Origin: Castanea sativa
Taxonomy: Eukaryota; Streptophyta; Magnoliopsida; Fagales; Fagaceae
Assembly (NCBI RefSeq): GCF_040712315.1
Contig: NC_134024.1
Span: 25,990,658-26,054,657, forward strand
DNA length: 64,000 nucleotides
Direction: 5' to 3'
Below are positions 19,148 through 30,490 of the stretch, piece after piece. The notes under the pieces were generated by a model. That model ran no database searches and was not told the origin of the DNA. It worked only from the letters and a program-made list of their open reading frames with translations. Within the stretch, counting starts at the first letter, position 1. Each line of letters opens with the position of its first letter. The position numbers were made by a program, and so were the translations under genes.

Positions 19148-21253
19148 ATGGGTGTGAGTCCCTCTTCTATACTCAACCACATTCTCTACAGCCGAACCCA
19201 TAAGCCCCAAACTTAAGCCACTAGTGCTAAAGCCTTAACTAACACCATCTTCACTGACCTCAAAGTTGGTTGTCTCTAAAAAGCTGTTTCAATTCTCTTT
19301 GCTGCTCAGTACTTTTTCGTTATTCCCTCTACGCCCATCTCTTCCAAATTTTTTCTTCCAATCACGCCATTGTTGAAGCCCGGAAGGTCGAGTCTCATCT
19401 GCTCACCTTCTCCCCTACACCACCCGTCTTTCTACTGAATCGGGCGATAGAGACATATGGTAAATGTGGATGTTTAGTTGATGCAAGGGAGCTGTTTGAG
19501 GAAATGCCTCAAAGATGGGAGGGACTTGGAATGCGATGATTACAGCTTCTATGCAAGGTGGGTGTCCTGAGAAGGCCTTGTCATTGTTTTCAGACATGAA
19601 TAGATCAGGAGTTTATGTGAGTGAGGTCACGTTCACCAGTGTTCTTGGGTCTTGTGGTGCAGTGTTGGCACTTTGTCTTTCGAGACTTGTTCATGGGCTT
19701 ATTGTGAAATATGGGTTTGTTGCGAATGTAATTTTGGAGAGTTCAATTGTTGATGTATTTGAGAAATGCCAGGTCATTAAAGATGGGCGAAGAATGTTTG
19801 ATGAGATTAAAAATCCAATTACTGTTTCTTGGAATGTGATTGTGAGGTGGTATCTGATGATGGATGCAGTCTTTATGTTTTTCCAGATTTTCCAGACTGC
19901 TGTTTGGCCCTTCAACTTTACATTCTGTAATGCACTTAATGCTTGCTCAAGTATATTTGCACTAAAGGAGGGGAAGCAAATTCATGGAGTTGCAATTAAA
20001 ATGGGTCTTGAAGATGATGAAGTTGTTTCAAGTCCTCTCATGGATGTGTATATCAAGCGTGGGAAATTAGAGAATTCTGTGTTTGAACAGCTAGGTTCAA
20101 AAGATTTAATTTCTTGGACTTCAATTGTGTCAAGGTATGCAACTAGTGGGAAAACTAGGGAGGCAAAGGAGCTTTTTGATGAGAAGCTTGATGTAATGTG
20201 ATCTCTTGGAATGCAATGATGGGAAGGTATACCTGTTCCCTCCAATGGAAAAAGGCTCTGGACTTCGTATTTTTATGCGCAATACAACTAAGGACATTGA
20301 CTATGTCACAATTGGGTTAATTCTAAATGTGTGTGCTGGTCTTTCAGATGTTGAAGTGGGGAAACAGGTCCATGGTTTTATCTACTGAAATGGTTTCCCT
20401 TCCAATCTCGTTGTTGGCAATGCCCCTCTTGACATGTATGGTCAATGTGGGAACTTGAGAAGTGCCGGAGTTTGGTTTTAGCTAATAATAAGTCAATGGA
20501 GGGATAGTGTTTCTTGGAATGTTTTATTGACTAGCTATGCTCGTCATGGCCTTAGTGAACAAGCAATGGCAATTTTCTCAAAGATGCAATGGGAGACAAG
20601 ACGAAGTAAGTTTACAATTGGAACCCTTTTGGCTGCTTGTGAAAAATACTTTTTCTCTTGAGCATGGCAAACAGATTCATGGATTTATGATTAGAAATGG
20701 TTATGAGATGGATATTGTGATCAGAGGAGCTTTAGTAGATATGTACTCAAAATGTTGTTGTCTTGAGTATGCTTTCACAGTTTTTGAAGAGGCAGCGTCA
20801 CAGGATGTGATTCTTTGGAACTCCATACTTTTTGGATGTTCTCACAATCAAAGAGGTAGGGTGATACTTGAATTGTTTAGGTTGATGGAGGAGGAAGGTG
20901 TAAAAGCAGATCATGTCACCTTTTAAGGTATTTTGCTTGCTTGTATGTATGAAGGACTAGTTGAGTTGGGAACACAATATTTTAATTCAATGAGCAATAA
21001 GTACTGTGTCATGCCTCGGTTGGAGCACTATGGGTGTATGATTGAACTCTATAGTCGGTATGGGCACATAAATGAGCTGGAGGAATTCATTAAGATGCCT
21101 TTTGAACCCACTGTTCCAATGTTGACAAAAGTCTTTGATACTTGTAGAAAATATGGATGCTTGAGGTTGGGAGAGTGGGCTGCTGAACGACTTAATGAAT
21201 TGAATCCTTCAATGGAACTAAAATTTCAAATCATGGTCAAGGAGAGGAAGTAA
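19148..21253 (+). pseudogene. PPR pseudogene (At3g26540-like)
   Basis: The three plus frames together spell one PPR protein resembling Arabidopsis At3g26540 as I recall it. Order of segments: ETYGKCGCLVDARELFEEM (19441-19510), TWNAMITASMQGGC, KEGKQIHGVAIKMG, SKDLISWTSIVSRYA, GKQVHGFIY (near 20380), HGFMIRNGYEMDIVIRG, VDMYSKCCCLEYAF, then EHYGCMIELYSRYGH and MPFEPTVPML (21100). The frame is broken repeatedly: an early stop after 19148, shifts near 19330-19420 and 19515, stops at 20199, 20386 and 20924, and further shifts between. No complete reading frame remains. A host locus decaying in place fits better than a processed copy, but these genes usually lack introns, so this cannot be told from structure. 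Confidence 0.88.
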
Positions 21254-21376
21254 TCACCATAAATGAAGATTGAAAGGAGCTATATTCCCGCATTTTGAGT
21301 TCTAAGGACACGGAGAGGCAGTAATCACCATAAATGCAGATTGAAAGGATCTATATTCCTGCATTCTGGTTTCTAA
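21242..21376 (+). repeat. 71-bp direct repeat after the PPR pseudogene
   Basis: GAGAGGAAGTAATCACC at 21242 recurs as GAGAGGCAGTAATCACC at 21313, and the following 60 bp match at roughly 85% by eye. The duplication straddles the end of the PPR frame. Confidence 0.7.
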
Positions 21377-22968
21377 GCCCTACTTGCAATTTTCAGATGG
21401 AGATAAAAGTCATTTGATCTCCTTGAAACATAAGGATAGTATTTAAATGATTAAGCTGCACCACAATTTTTACAACCAACCTCCTCCTTACATTTGTTTG
21501 CAAATGTTAAAACCCTTTTGCAACCTCTCTTGTAATATATGTAATTGGAGTAACTTCCATTGATTTAAGGTTGTGCTTTACAGAATCCAATGTCTGGCTA
21601 AAACTGGGATGGATATTAACACTTAGAATTGGTTGGATATTAAACAGAACCTATTAAGTTCCTGATGATTCTCTTTGTCCCAGACCTTGTTGCTGTGCTT
21701 TGATAAGAGAGCATATGCATGGAATAAGAAAATGGTTAATCTATTTTTCCAGAACAGGAATATTTGCAAATTCTCTCCATGCCTCAATCAAGGTATCGAA
21801 TTCTAGATCAGTGTGTGGCACTAACTTGGCTCAGTATACTGTTAAATCTTGGTACTTTCTGCATTTGGACATGAAGTTGGAAAAAAAGGGAGAATTGAGA
21901 TTTTGTCACTAGAATTCAAGAACATGCAAGTTACTTGGAGATGGCCTTTTCCATAAAGCTTAATTTTTTATTTTGAAAATTGCATCCAGAATTTTCTTCT
22001 GGTCAGTAAGCAATTGGGTAGAATGCACCTCTTGCCAGTTTCACTCTCTGATTTTCTGTTGAATTGATCAGCACCGTCTAATATTCTTTTCAACATGATT
22101 CTGATATATGCTTAACCAGTCAGAAGGATGCAGCTAGCTTCATGTCAGACGATTACTTGCTATTTTTCTTCTTTGGGCCATTTGGGTTACATAGCCAGAA
22201 TTTTCTTTTAGAATTAGCTCCCTCTTTCAAATTTAAGTTTCTGAAAGGCCAATAAATTATGTTGGTAGATTTTGAGTAGAAATTTTCTGCAAATCTATTA
22301 ACGTTTGGTTGCTGGATGCTGCTATTACTGGAGAAAGCAGCACATGATGCTCTGCCTATTAAAGATTCTTTGGTGCAACTATGGACTTACCTTGACAAAG
22401 TTCTCCAGGCAACTGCTTTCCTGAACTATTGGTAGTTTCAATTTGACTATCAAACTTCTGGTAGAGTTTCTACTTCAATTTAAACATTAAATACTTATGA
22501 CATTTTCAGATGGAATTTCCAACTAGTTGTCTTAATGCAGTTTAGTAGTAGCAAACTTAAAATTAGTGACTTCATGTAAGTCAAGATGAAAACTTGTGCT
22601 TAAAATTAATCAACTACATTCTTTTTGTTGCTTGTTAACTTTTTGTGTTATAACTTTTATAGATATCTCTCGTTGCTTAGATGGCTGATTACTTGGTACT
22701 TACAGTTTTTGTTCTTGCAACTCTTAGTACTTGTGAAGTTCCTAGGGATTTAGTACACTTGCTAATCCTATTTGGTTCTCTTTGGTGGATTTTTCTAGTT
22801 TTTTTTTTTTTTGGAGGGTTGGGGGAATTTACTTTTAATTTTTTATGATGCTTGAATTGTATTTAGATGTTAAAATAATGGGTCTCTATTGGTGTCTGCT
22901 AGGGCATTGAAACCCTAACCACCAGTGGAAAGTGGTAAATCTCTTGGATTGGCCAAGTGTTTTTTAGT
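21377..22968. other. Intergenic, no gene recognised
   Basis: About 1.6 kb of non-repetitive looking sequence. A short open stretch around 22310-22435 was inspected but matched no family I know. A T run lies at 22800-22812. Confidence 0.4.
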
Positions 22969-22988
22969 CCCTTCTCTGATAAAGGCCA

Positions 22989-23279
22989 GTGGAGTGTGAT
23001 AGTGGTAGGGGTGATAAGGAGTTGGAAGACAACCTAGTGGATATGTGGAGAAATTTTAGAGTATCAGAGGTGGAAGGGGACTGGGCAGCTATACTAGTGG
23101 AGGAGACAAAGCTTTTCACCGATAAGAGATTTAATAGGAAATCCATGAAAACAACCCTATGGAACCTGTGGAACCCTAATAGAGATGCAAAATGCAAGAA
23201 GTTAAGTGACAACCTCTTAATCTTTGCTTTCAACGATAGATATGATATGGTGAGAGTCGTAAGAATCAGCCCTTGGTAA
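22989..23279 (+). pseudogene. LINE ORF1 fragment (DUF4283-like)
   Basis: A 96-codon frame reads LEDNLVDMWRNFRVSEVEGD, then NRKSMKTTLWNLWNPNRDA, KLSDNLLIFAFNDRYD and VRVVRISPW. This is the N-terminal domain pattern of plant L1-type LINE ORF1 proteins (nucleic-acid binding). The rest of the LINE is absent. It sits about 95 bp upstream of the first recognisable exportin-1 exon, so it may be an insertion into that gene copy. Confidence 0.75.
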
Positions 23280-23374
23280 CATAGTCTGTAGTTTGTAAGT
23301 AAGTTTTTTGTTCTATTCTTATTCCTTTAATTTGGTTGTGGAATATGTTAGTAACATAGTCCATTGTCTCTCAG

Positions 23375-24366
23375 CTTTTAAGTGAAGTGGCATTTGATTT
23401 CTTGAGGGGTGAGATGACTCAACAAAAGATCAAAGATCTTAAACAATCATTGAACGGGTAATTGCTGGATGGCTATGTTAGGAAGTGGCACTCTAGGTTG
23501 TTGTTTCTCTGGGTTTCTATCCATGCTGCATCTACCACTTTATAAGTTGTGAGAAGGACCAATGTCTCTTGTACATGACAAGTTTTGCATATTTGGGGAT
23601 GTTCTTAGAATATTTTGTAATTGAATTTTGTCAGAAATAAGTTGTTCTTATATCAGCCTGTTCTTGAATTGCCTATTGCTTCAAGTTGAGCTTTCAAAGA
23701 ACTATCAATATCTCATCAAAAGACAGTATCCATTTAACAGTGTGTTATATAATAAAAAAACCCATTACATGTCAAGTTCTTGATTTCGTTGAGCCTAGCT
23801 GTTTTGTTTTTTGATATATTACCCTCGGATCTACAACTCACTTTATATGTCTATCCATCTCTTTTTGACAAATGTGATTTTGGTTGCTTACAGTGAATTT
23901 CAACTCATTCATGATTTTTGCTTACATGTTCTATCCACATCTCAAGGAACTGAGCTTATACGTGCTACATTGCCCACATTGCATGCCCTCCTTTCATGGA
24001 TTCACTTGGATTATATTTTTGAGACACCATTGTTATCAATGGTATGTACCATCTTCTTGCCTAGTTGACCTTTTCCCTATGTAAGAAATTATACTGGAAC
24101 TCACCTCCCATGTTGTGTCTGTGTGTCTTAGATTGAGACACCTAAAATCTCTTCCCTGTGACATCATCGTATCGAAACCTTACCCTTCATTGCTGAACCG
24201 AGGTATGTTGCTCTTCGATTCTACTCAATTAATTATAGTTTTTTATCAGGAAGTGCTGATTGATAACTGTTTATTTTGGATTCTGCAGGTTGCGGCCCTT
24301 AATTTTGGGGACTTCTACAATGTGCAGTATGTTAAGATGTATAATATCTTCATGATGCAGTTACAG
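23375..24366 (+). pseudogene. Exportin-1 (XPO1/CRM1) gene fragment with introns
   Basis: Four exon-like blocks in order, each bounded by AG/GT signals, spell a central-N-terminal part of exportin-1, the nuclear export receptor for leucine-rich signals. Exon a (23375-23457): LRGEMTQQKIKDLKQSLN. Exon b (23894-24041): EFQLIHDFCLHVLS, then ELIRATLPTLHALLSWIHLDY. Exon c (24132-24202): FPVTSSYRNLTLHC followed by a stop codon where the family continues, plus an upstream 1-base loss. Exon d (24289-24366): VAALNFGDFYNVQYVKMY. Retained introns argue for a segmental DNA copy and not a retrocopy. Earlier and later exons were not found in the window. Frameshift and stop make it non-functional. Confidence 0.88.
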
Positions 24367-24852
24367 GTGTGTCTGAGCATAATTACTTCTACAATTTTAT
24401 CTGCAAATGAATGTCTGACGAATAAGTTTTGTAGATATATTGTTAAATTTATTTATATTCATTTTATTGTCTAGTTTTTAATTTTTAACTTCAATTCATC
24501 TTCTGTTTTCTATTTTTATTTGCTTGAATTCTTTGCTTCTTGATTACTAGATAGCCAGGAAATAAGTAGTCAAATACACAAGTAAGTTACAGATTGCAAC
24601 ATGCAACAATCTCTCACACATTACATCGAGCAGAACAAAAACACAAAGAACACTTCCAAATTCAGTGATGTTCATTAAAATACATTGTGTCCATTAGTAA
24701 GGGGGAAAAAAAAAAAAAACCCAATCCAATGGCCAAAACACAATGCTCCTAAACACCACGGAGGAAAAAAAAAATTTCTTTTTTGATTTTGTCATGCTAG
24801 TCAATAATTATGTTGAAAACATATTAGATTGTCTAAAATCAATTAATTTGGA
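24367..24852. other. Spacer downstream of the exportin fragment
   Basis: No further exportin exon was recognised. Poly(A)-rich runs occur at 24702-24719 and 24765-24774. Confidence 0.4.
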
Positions 24853-25118
24853 TGAATTACCAATTATCCCAAAACCTTAAACTATTATGAATTGGTGAAT
24901 TTAATCATTAATCATGACTCTAACACTCCTCATGTGTGAGTTTAAACTCCCCCTTAATAAGTGGAGCCTAATACATAAGATTTTTAACATTTTAATGGGA
25001 GGTAGAGTAGAGATAGGGATCATACTCGGAATCTCTTACTCTAATACCATGATGAATTACCAAATGTTTCAAAACTTAAAGCTGTTAAAAAATTATGAAT
25101 TTAATCATAATTCTAACA
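24853..25118 (-). mobile_element. TRIM retrotransposon, second copy
   Basis: Two short direct repeats, 24853-24925 and 25053-25118, both begin TGAATTACCAA and end TTCTAACA or CTCTAACA. On the minus strand the right-hand repeat is followed by TGGTATTAGAGT, a primer-binding-site-like sequence. The interior shares GGGAGGTA and CTCCCCCT-type words with the TRIM at 11120-11387, so they are probably one family. There is no coding sequence. Confidence 0.65.
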
Positions 25119-26093
25119 AATTTCATAAAAATACATAGTGAAACAAAGATAGAAAACACAAATAAACTAAAAGATTTGTAGCTGGGAGTTGGGTCAATAA
25201 AGATCTGGAGCTAAACTGTCATAAAACAAGATGGTTTTGTATATATATGCTAAATCACTCACAAATGGTGAAATTTGGAAAAGGGAGAAGAAGTAGACTA
25301 CCCACATAGATATACTCAATCACACACAAGTTCATCTCTAGGGCTCTCTTTTCTCTCTATGTGGAGTGCACAGAATGAGAGAAAAGAAAAAGTAATACTA
25401 GAATGAGAAAAAAAAAAAAAAAAAGGTGATAGTTGTTTGTAGAGAATGAGAAGAAATAGCGTATTTTGTCTTACATGGTGTTTGAACCAAATTGCAGGTT
25501 CATTTGATCATTGTTTTCAAATTTGTTTTCTACGTGTTTCAAATTTGAAACCAAAAACAACCTTTTCATTGTTTTCACTTTTCAGTTTCTTTTATATATT
25601 GAGATTTAAAAACCGTTTTTTTTTTTTTTAAATTTTAGTTGCCAAACAAGTTTTCCAGAAAACTGTTTTAAAACCAAAAAAATAGAGAGAAAAAAACGAT
25701 TACCAAACATACTAGTTATAACAGACTTTTTTTTGGAGAATCAAATTTATACCAGACTTGATGTAGCTATCTCTTGGGTAGGCTAGTGATTGCCTAAAAT
25801 CATAGATTCAGGACAATACTATTGTAAAAGATGAAAAAATTTGAGCGCCTATATTAGCAAGTCGATCAAGACGTCTATATGCTTCTTGATTACGTTTGAT
25901 GATAACCTAGCATTTCCTAGTGAGAAGGTTCTTGCAATTAAAAACCAAAATATTATAGTTAGGTGAAATTGGAGAGTGAGTATTGAGAAATTTATAAACC
26001 ATGAGAGAATCAATTCCAAGTAATGTGTAAATCCCATATGCTGAGTTAAATATAAGCCTTCCCAACTTGCCCAAAATTCGGCCATAGTACTTA
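25119..26093. other. Intergenic, no gene recognised
   Basis: AT-rich sequence. Short open frames at 25446-25631 and 25849-26085 have no domain features. A purine-rich patch lies at 25370-25430. Confidence 0.35.
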
Positions 26094-26290
26094 AAGTCTG
26101 TTTGGATATCGCTTATTGCAAAAAATTGAAAACACTGTAGCAAAATAATTTTTAAATATGTAAATAGTACTGTAAAACCCAGTTTTAAAATTTATTTTGT
26201 TAAAATCTATACTTGCGGGTCTCGTGAACAGTGCACATAATCCACACAAAAAAACGCAAATGCGCTGTTTGCCGCCATCCAAACCTAGCC
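26094..26290 (+). mobile_element. MITE, GTCTGTTTGGAT family, copy 2
   Basis: Starts GTCTGTTTGGATATCG, contains AACACTGTAGCAAAATAATT and CGTGAACAGTGCACA, and ends CCATCCAAACCTAGCC. Same order and orientation as the copy at 12140. The target duplication is not clear. Confidence 0.65.
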
Positions 26291-26765
26291 TTGGTATTGT
26301 TTGAGAATTTGCTTATTTCCGATAACTTATTTATATAGTGTTTATTTATAAGATATAATTTTTGGTAACTTTTATGTTAAATATGTTACAAAAATTTAAA
26401 AGCTAGATTATTTTTAAAAAAAGAAAAAAGAAGCTAAAAACTAGATTATTTGCAAAAAAGCAAAGACAATAAGCATAAAGTAAAACTTTTTTCAACAATT
26501 TCTAAACACAAACTAAGAGAGTAACTAACTATTCATTTTTTAGTAACAGTAACAGTAAAGTCTCTAAAGAGACTTCTCGGATCAAGAACATTGTAACTCA
26601 ATTGATTAACACCTCTTGGTGTTTCTAACAAAGACATTCAGAGTTTAAATTTTCATCTCCCAACTATCGAAAAGGGAAAACAAAATTTAAAATAAAAAAA
26701 ACCTTCTCACACCTAAAAGACCAAGATTACCCCTCCAACTACCATCGGATATCAATATTTAGAGA
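26291..26765. other. Short spacer between MITE copies
   Basis: AT-rich. Contains a phrase ATTGATTAACACCTCTTGG-like, but no defined element was identified. Confidence 0.3.
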
Positions 26766-26968
26766 GAGTTTAGATAGCGTTTATCACTAGCGTTTGTGCA
26801 TTTTGCTGAAATAATGTGGGTCTCACGGCACTGTTTACAGACCCACAAAAGTCATCCAAACACAAATTTCAATATAAATTTGGGTCCCACAACACTATTT
26901 ACATATTTAAAAATTATTTTGTTACAGTGTTTTCAGTTTTCAGCAAATAAACGGTATCCAAATACACA
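26766..26968 (-). mobile_element. MITE, GTCTGTTTGGAT family, copy 3 (inverted)
   Basis: Reads in reverse: TTACAGTGTTTTCAGTTTTC near 26930 and GTATCCAAATACACATTTA at the right end, with TTAGATAGCGTTTATC at the left. It lies about 475 bp from copy 2 in opposite orientation. Confidence 0.6.
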
Positions 26969-27723
26969 TTTAGTTTCATAATGCCAAATGGAGATGGGGA
27001 CCAAAATAGTGAAAAGTAGCAGTTGTGGGTTCGATTTTGTTGTGATTTAGTTGTGTGACATGCACAATACATAGAATTCAATAGCTTGGTGTATGCTAGT
27101 GTGAACTGCTTTTGAGATTAATTTGATGTTGATGGGTAGTGATATGTTGGAAAATAAGCTGATTGCATACTAATTAACCATAGATTCCAAGTTGTGAAAA
27201 CGAAAAGTAAAAGCCATGGAAGACCTTGAGAAGACTCAATAAATGTCACGTTGTGTTGACACCAATGAAAAATGGATCGCACTTGGAAAAAATTGTGCGG
27301 GACTAGGTGGTTGTATACGCTGCCATACTTGACCTGCCCAATGACAATCTCTTGTCACTAGAATAGGTGTTTCTTTCCAATGTACAATGCATGCAAGATT
27401 TATTTGGGAATAAATGATTTTTTTTTGGAGGAGTTTGGATTTTCTAGATCCAAGTCCAGGAGATTTGGCTTATAGGTGTGAGAGCATGAGATGAGCTTGT
27501 TATTTAAAAATATATAAAAATAAAAGCATATATTTTCAATTAATTTTTCCATGAGAAAGAGAGAATATAATAGAAGTGAAAGATATTATAAAGATATTAT
27601 AAAAAATTTCGTAAAGGTAAAAAATACAAATATAGATGAAAAAGAAAATTAAGGGTGCGTACTAGAATGATGATTAAGCATATTGGTCAAAATAAACTAA
27701 AATTTGAATGGTGGAACAAAGAA
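26969..27723. other. Intergenic, no gene recognised
   Basis: No coding frame or repeat boundary was identified. Confidence 0.35.
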
Positions 27724-27728
27724 TTAAG

Positions 27729-27944
27729 TGTATATTTGGATCGTTTATTTTGCTGAAAACTGAAAATAATAAAAAAAAATTTCTCATGACTGTTTATTAC
27801 TGTTTAGAATTGTTCATCTGTCTATTTGCACAGTTAATGAGATACTGTTCATGTTTCATGAACAGTGCAAGAAGCACTGAGCTAAAAAAAAAGAAAAAAA
27901 AGAAGACGAATACGTGAGACGTGGACTTACAAACCAAACGTACC
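27729..27944 (+). mobile_element. MITE, GTCTGTTTGGAT family, copy 4
   Basis: Starts TGTATATTTGGATCG, contains TGCTGAAAACTGAAAAT and ATGAACAGTGCA, and ends CCAAACGTACC. TTAAG flanks both ends (27724-27728 and 27945-27949), a perfect 5-bp match resembling the CTAAG pair of copy 1. Confidence 0.7.
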
Positions 27945-27949
27945 TTAAG

Positions 27950-29218
27950 TATATTGATTTAACGTTTAGAATAAAATATGTGGGCTGAATGGAACGTTGC
28001 ATTTTTTATAAATATGATTTTTCTACTTTAATAATGAAAGATGATGTTGACTAGAAAGAGAACTTCTAGATTATTTCTCAAGACCAAAATCCTAGTTTTT
28101 ATAATGGTAATTTTCTTTTAGGACGTTATTTTATCAAATAAAACTATAGGTTCTAACTCCCGTGTGGCAACAATATTGACACTTCTGTACCAACTACTTA
28201 CACCTAAAACATATTTATCTTGACTTTCTTAGCCTCATTGTTCTTGCTGAAGCTGACACTTAATAGACTAATAAAAAATGTATTTTTGTTTTTTATTTTT
28301 TCTGGATAACAACAAAAGTAGGAGGTCGTAGACTTTAAGGACAGTGTTGCAACGCATGTTGTTTGTTGTGAAGTAGGAAATAGATATATTAATTATTATG
28401 AACTGGCATGATTTACAAGTTAAGCCCAATAAGTAAGAGAGAACTCTCTGATAATTATTTTTTTTAGAAGTTAGGAGTATTCATTTAAAATAAGCCTAAC
28501 GGACGTTAGTTCCATATACTACTTGGCTTCTTACAAAGCCTTACTAAACAACTCTATAAACTCTTTTTTTTTTTAGGAAATCATATTCTCTTATTTGATG
28601 ACAAAATATTTCACCAGTTGAACTAATTGAAACTCACATTTTTAATAATAATAATTATTATATGATACGTGTGAAATATGTGTTGAGAGACCAATGTTTT
28701 GTGGGGTTTGAAAGATACCCGAGTGGTTTTAGTACCTCTTATAATTTTGATTTTTTCAATAGTCACATCAATGAGAAAGACAGAACTTGAACCCTCATTC
28801 TGATCATAAATAAGAACATATAATGCCAGTTAAAATTTAACATTGATGAAATCTTAAGAATCTATAAAAGGAGAATGATAAATGAGGGGAAAAAAAATCC
28901 AAGAGAACATGATTGATCAATTTTTGTACTTGTTAACTTAGTATGGTTTAACCTTAACATTAGGAGTAATATAGTACTTAGATCGACTATTGTATTGAAA
29001 GATCGAGCGACTGTCGACTTTGTATTGTTGGAGTTAAATTGATATGGGTAATTTTTATTCCTTTGAGCGTGGATTTCCTTGCTACTTTATTGAATTCATG
29101 TGTCTTAATTTGCTCTGGAAATTGGGCTAAGTGAAGGTGACTTTTGAGGGGATGTTGAAACTATAACTCAGCTGCTGCAGCGGAATCAAGTTGCATTTAA
29201 TCCCTAAGGTCATGTTCT
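27950..29218. other. Intergenic, no gene recognised
   Basis: About 1.27 kb without a convincing frame. A TTTAATAATAATAATT stretch lies near 28640. Parts resemble old transposon sequence, but no ends were found. Confidence 0.35.
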
Positions 29219-29676
29219 TAATGGCCTGTTTGGGAGTTTAAAAAAAGAGGGAGAGTAGAGTAAAGAGAGAGAGTAATTCAATTAACTTGTTTGGAAGTTT
29301 TTCAATGAAGGAGGGAGAGAGATTTGAAGGAGTTTGGAGGGGATTCAACTACCTCTAACCCCTCATTTTTAATTCCTCCAAATTGGAGAGATTTGGAGAG
29401 AGAGTAAAGTAGATAAATTATTAACCAAATGAATTTCCCAATTTATCATTTTTAAATTAACAAAACTACAAACCAATTATATAAATAATCATTGCTTGTT
29501 TCCTGGAAAAATTTAAGCTGAATGAAAAAAAGAAAAGAAAAAAAGAATCTCACTATTTCCTCAGCCCTGATGAAAAAAAAAAAAAATTTTGCTATTTACC
29601 TTTGTTACTAACGAAAACTAATAACAGTGATATCTTTGCTGCTTCTCTGAATTTATAAAAGGAAAAGCTAGAAATC

Positions 29677-29916
29677 ATGGAGGCCGAAAACAGAGAGGCT
29701 AGGTTGGCAAGCAAAGGACGTGTGATGCTGAGGATCGAAATGCAGAGGAAGTCGGCGGCGGAGACGGCAATGGTGTGCCACGATGACAGTGCGCCGCCGG
29801 TGAGAGCTCAGACAATCGATGAGCTTCATTGTCTTCAGAAGAAGAAATCGGCGCCCAACAGAACTCCCGGTCAGGGTCAGGGAACAACTTTTGTTGATAT
29901 TCTGTTTGGTTCTTGA
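29677..29916 (+). pseudogene. N-terminal fragment of PEP carboxykinase (ATP) gene
   Basis: A 79-codon frame starting MEAENREARLASKGR and containing VCHDDSAPPVRAQTIDELH, then LQKKKSAPNRTP. This matches the N-terminal region of plant ATP-type phosphoenolpyruvate carboxykinase, the cytosolic gluconeogenic enzyme that makes PEP from oxaloacetate, where CHDDS...TIDELHSLQKKKSAP is conserved. Homology ends at about 29893, and the last codons (VDILFGS) look like intron or unrelated sequence. The catalytic kinase domain of roughly 550 residues is missing. It lies wholly inside the TIR element, so it is best read as a captured first exon. Whether the short frame is translated is unknown. Confidence 0.82.
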
Positions 29917-30319
29917 GAAAATTAGCTGAGAAAGAGAGGGAAAATGAAATTAACGTTTATTCACGTTTCTATTAATGTTAATTCTGAAATTTTCACTTTC
30001 TCAGCCTAGCTAATTAATCAGAATGCTTATTATAATTTTTTTTTGAGGTAATAAAAATTATTTTATAATAGTTAATAGTAGTTTTATATTTTTATGTGTG
30101 ATATTTAATGTAATGAGAATGTTAATTAAATAATTATTTAATTTAATAAATTAATAATAGATCAATGTTCCAAGTCCATTTTCAAATAGGGGTAAATTTG
30201 TCTATTTAAATCATTTTCTCTCATTTTTATCTTAATTTTTAAAATATCCAAACAAAAAGAAGAGCTAATTACTCCCTTCCCCTTACTAATTTTAAGAACA
30301 TCCAAACAAGGTGGAGGAT

Positions 30320-30480
30320 AACCATTCCCCCCTACTCTCCTCTCCACTACTCTCCTCCCATCTACTCCCCTCTACTCTCCTCTCCACTACTCTCCTCTCC
30401 ACTACTCCCCTCTACTCTCCTCTCCACTACTCTCTTCCCATCTACTCCCCTCTACTCTCCCCCTTCTCTAAACTTCCAAA
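30320..30480. repeat. Pyrimidine-rich minisatellite at the element's right end
   Basis: Units such as CTCCTCTCCACTACTCTCCT and CATCTACTCCCCTCTACTCT repeat about seven times. The left terminal region has only one or two matching units, so the array expanded on one side. Confidence 0.75.
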
Positions 30481-30490
30481 CAGGCCATAA

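Larger units (their letters stand above)
29222..30487. mobile_element. TIR transposon carrying PEPCK sequence, TAA TSD
   Basis: The left end TGGCCTGTTTGGGAG and the right end CTTCCAAACAGGCCA are inverted copies. TAA flanks both sides (29219-29221 and 30488-30490). A 3-bp TAA duplication is typical of PIF/Harbinger-type elements. Sub-terminal GAGAGTAGAG words on the left match the CTCTACTCTCC words on the right. No transposase was found, so it is non-autonomous. The interior holds a fragment of a host PEP carboxykinase gene. Confidence 0.75.

Noticed and set aside
22310..22435. Short open stretch resembling an exon (AAITGEKAAHDALPIK)
   Set aside because: It matches no exportin-1 region or other family I recognise, and splice borders are not convincing.
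29699..29887. 62-codon minus frame inside the PEPCK fragment
   Set aside because: The plus strand matches PEPCK clearly, so the minus frame is a shadow.
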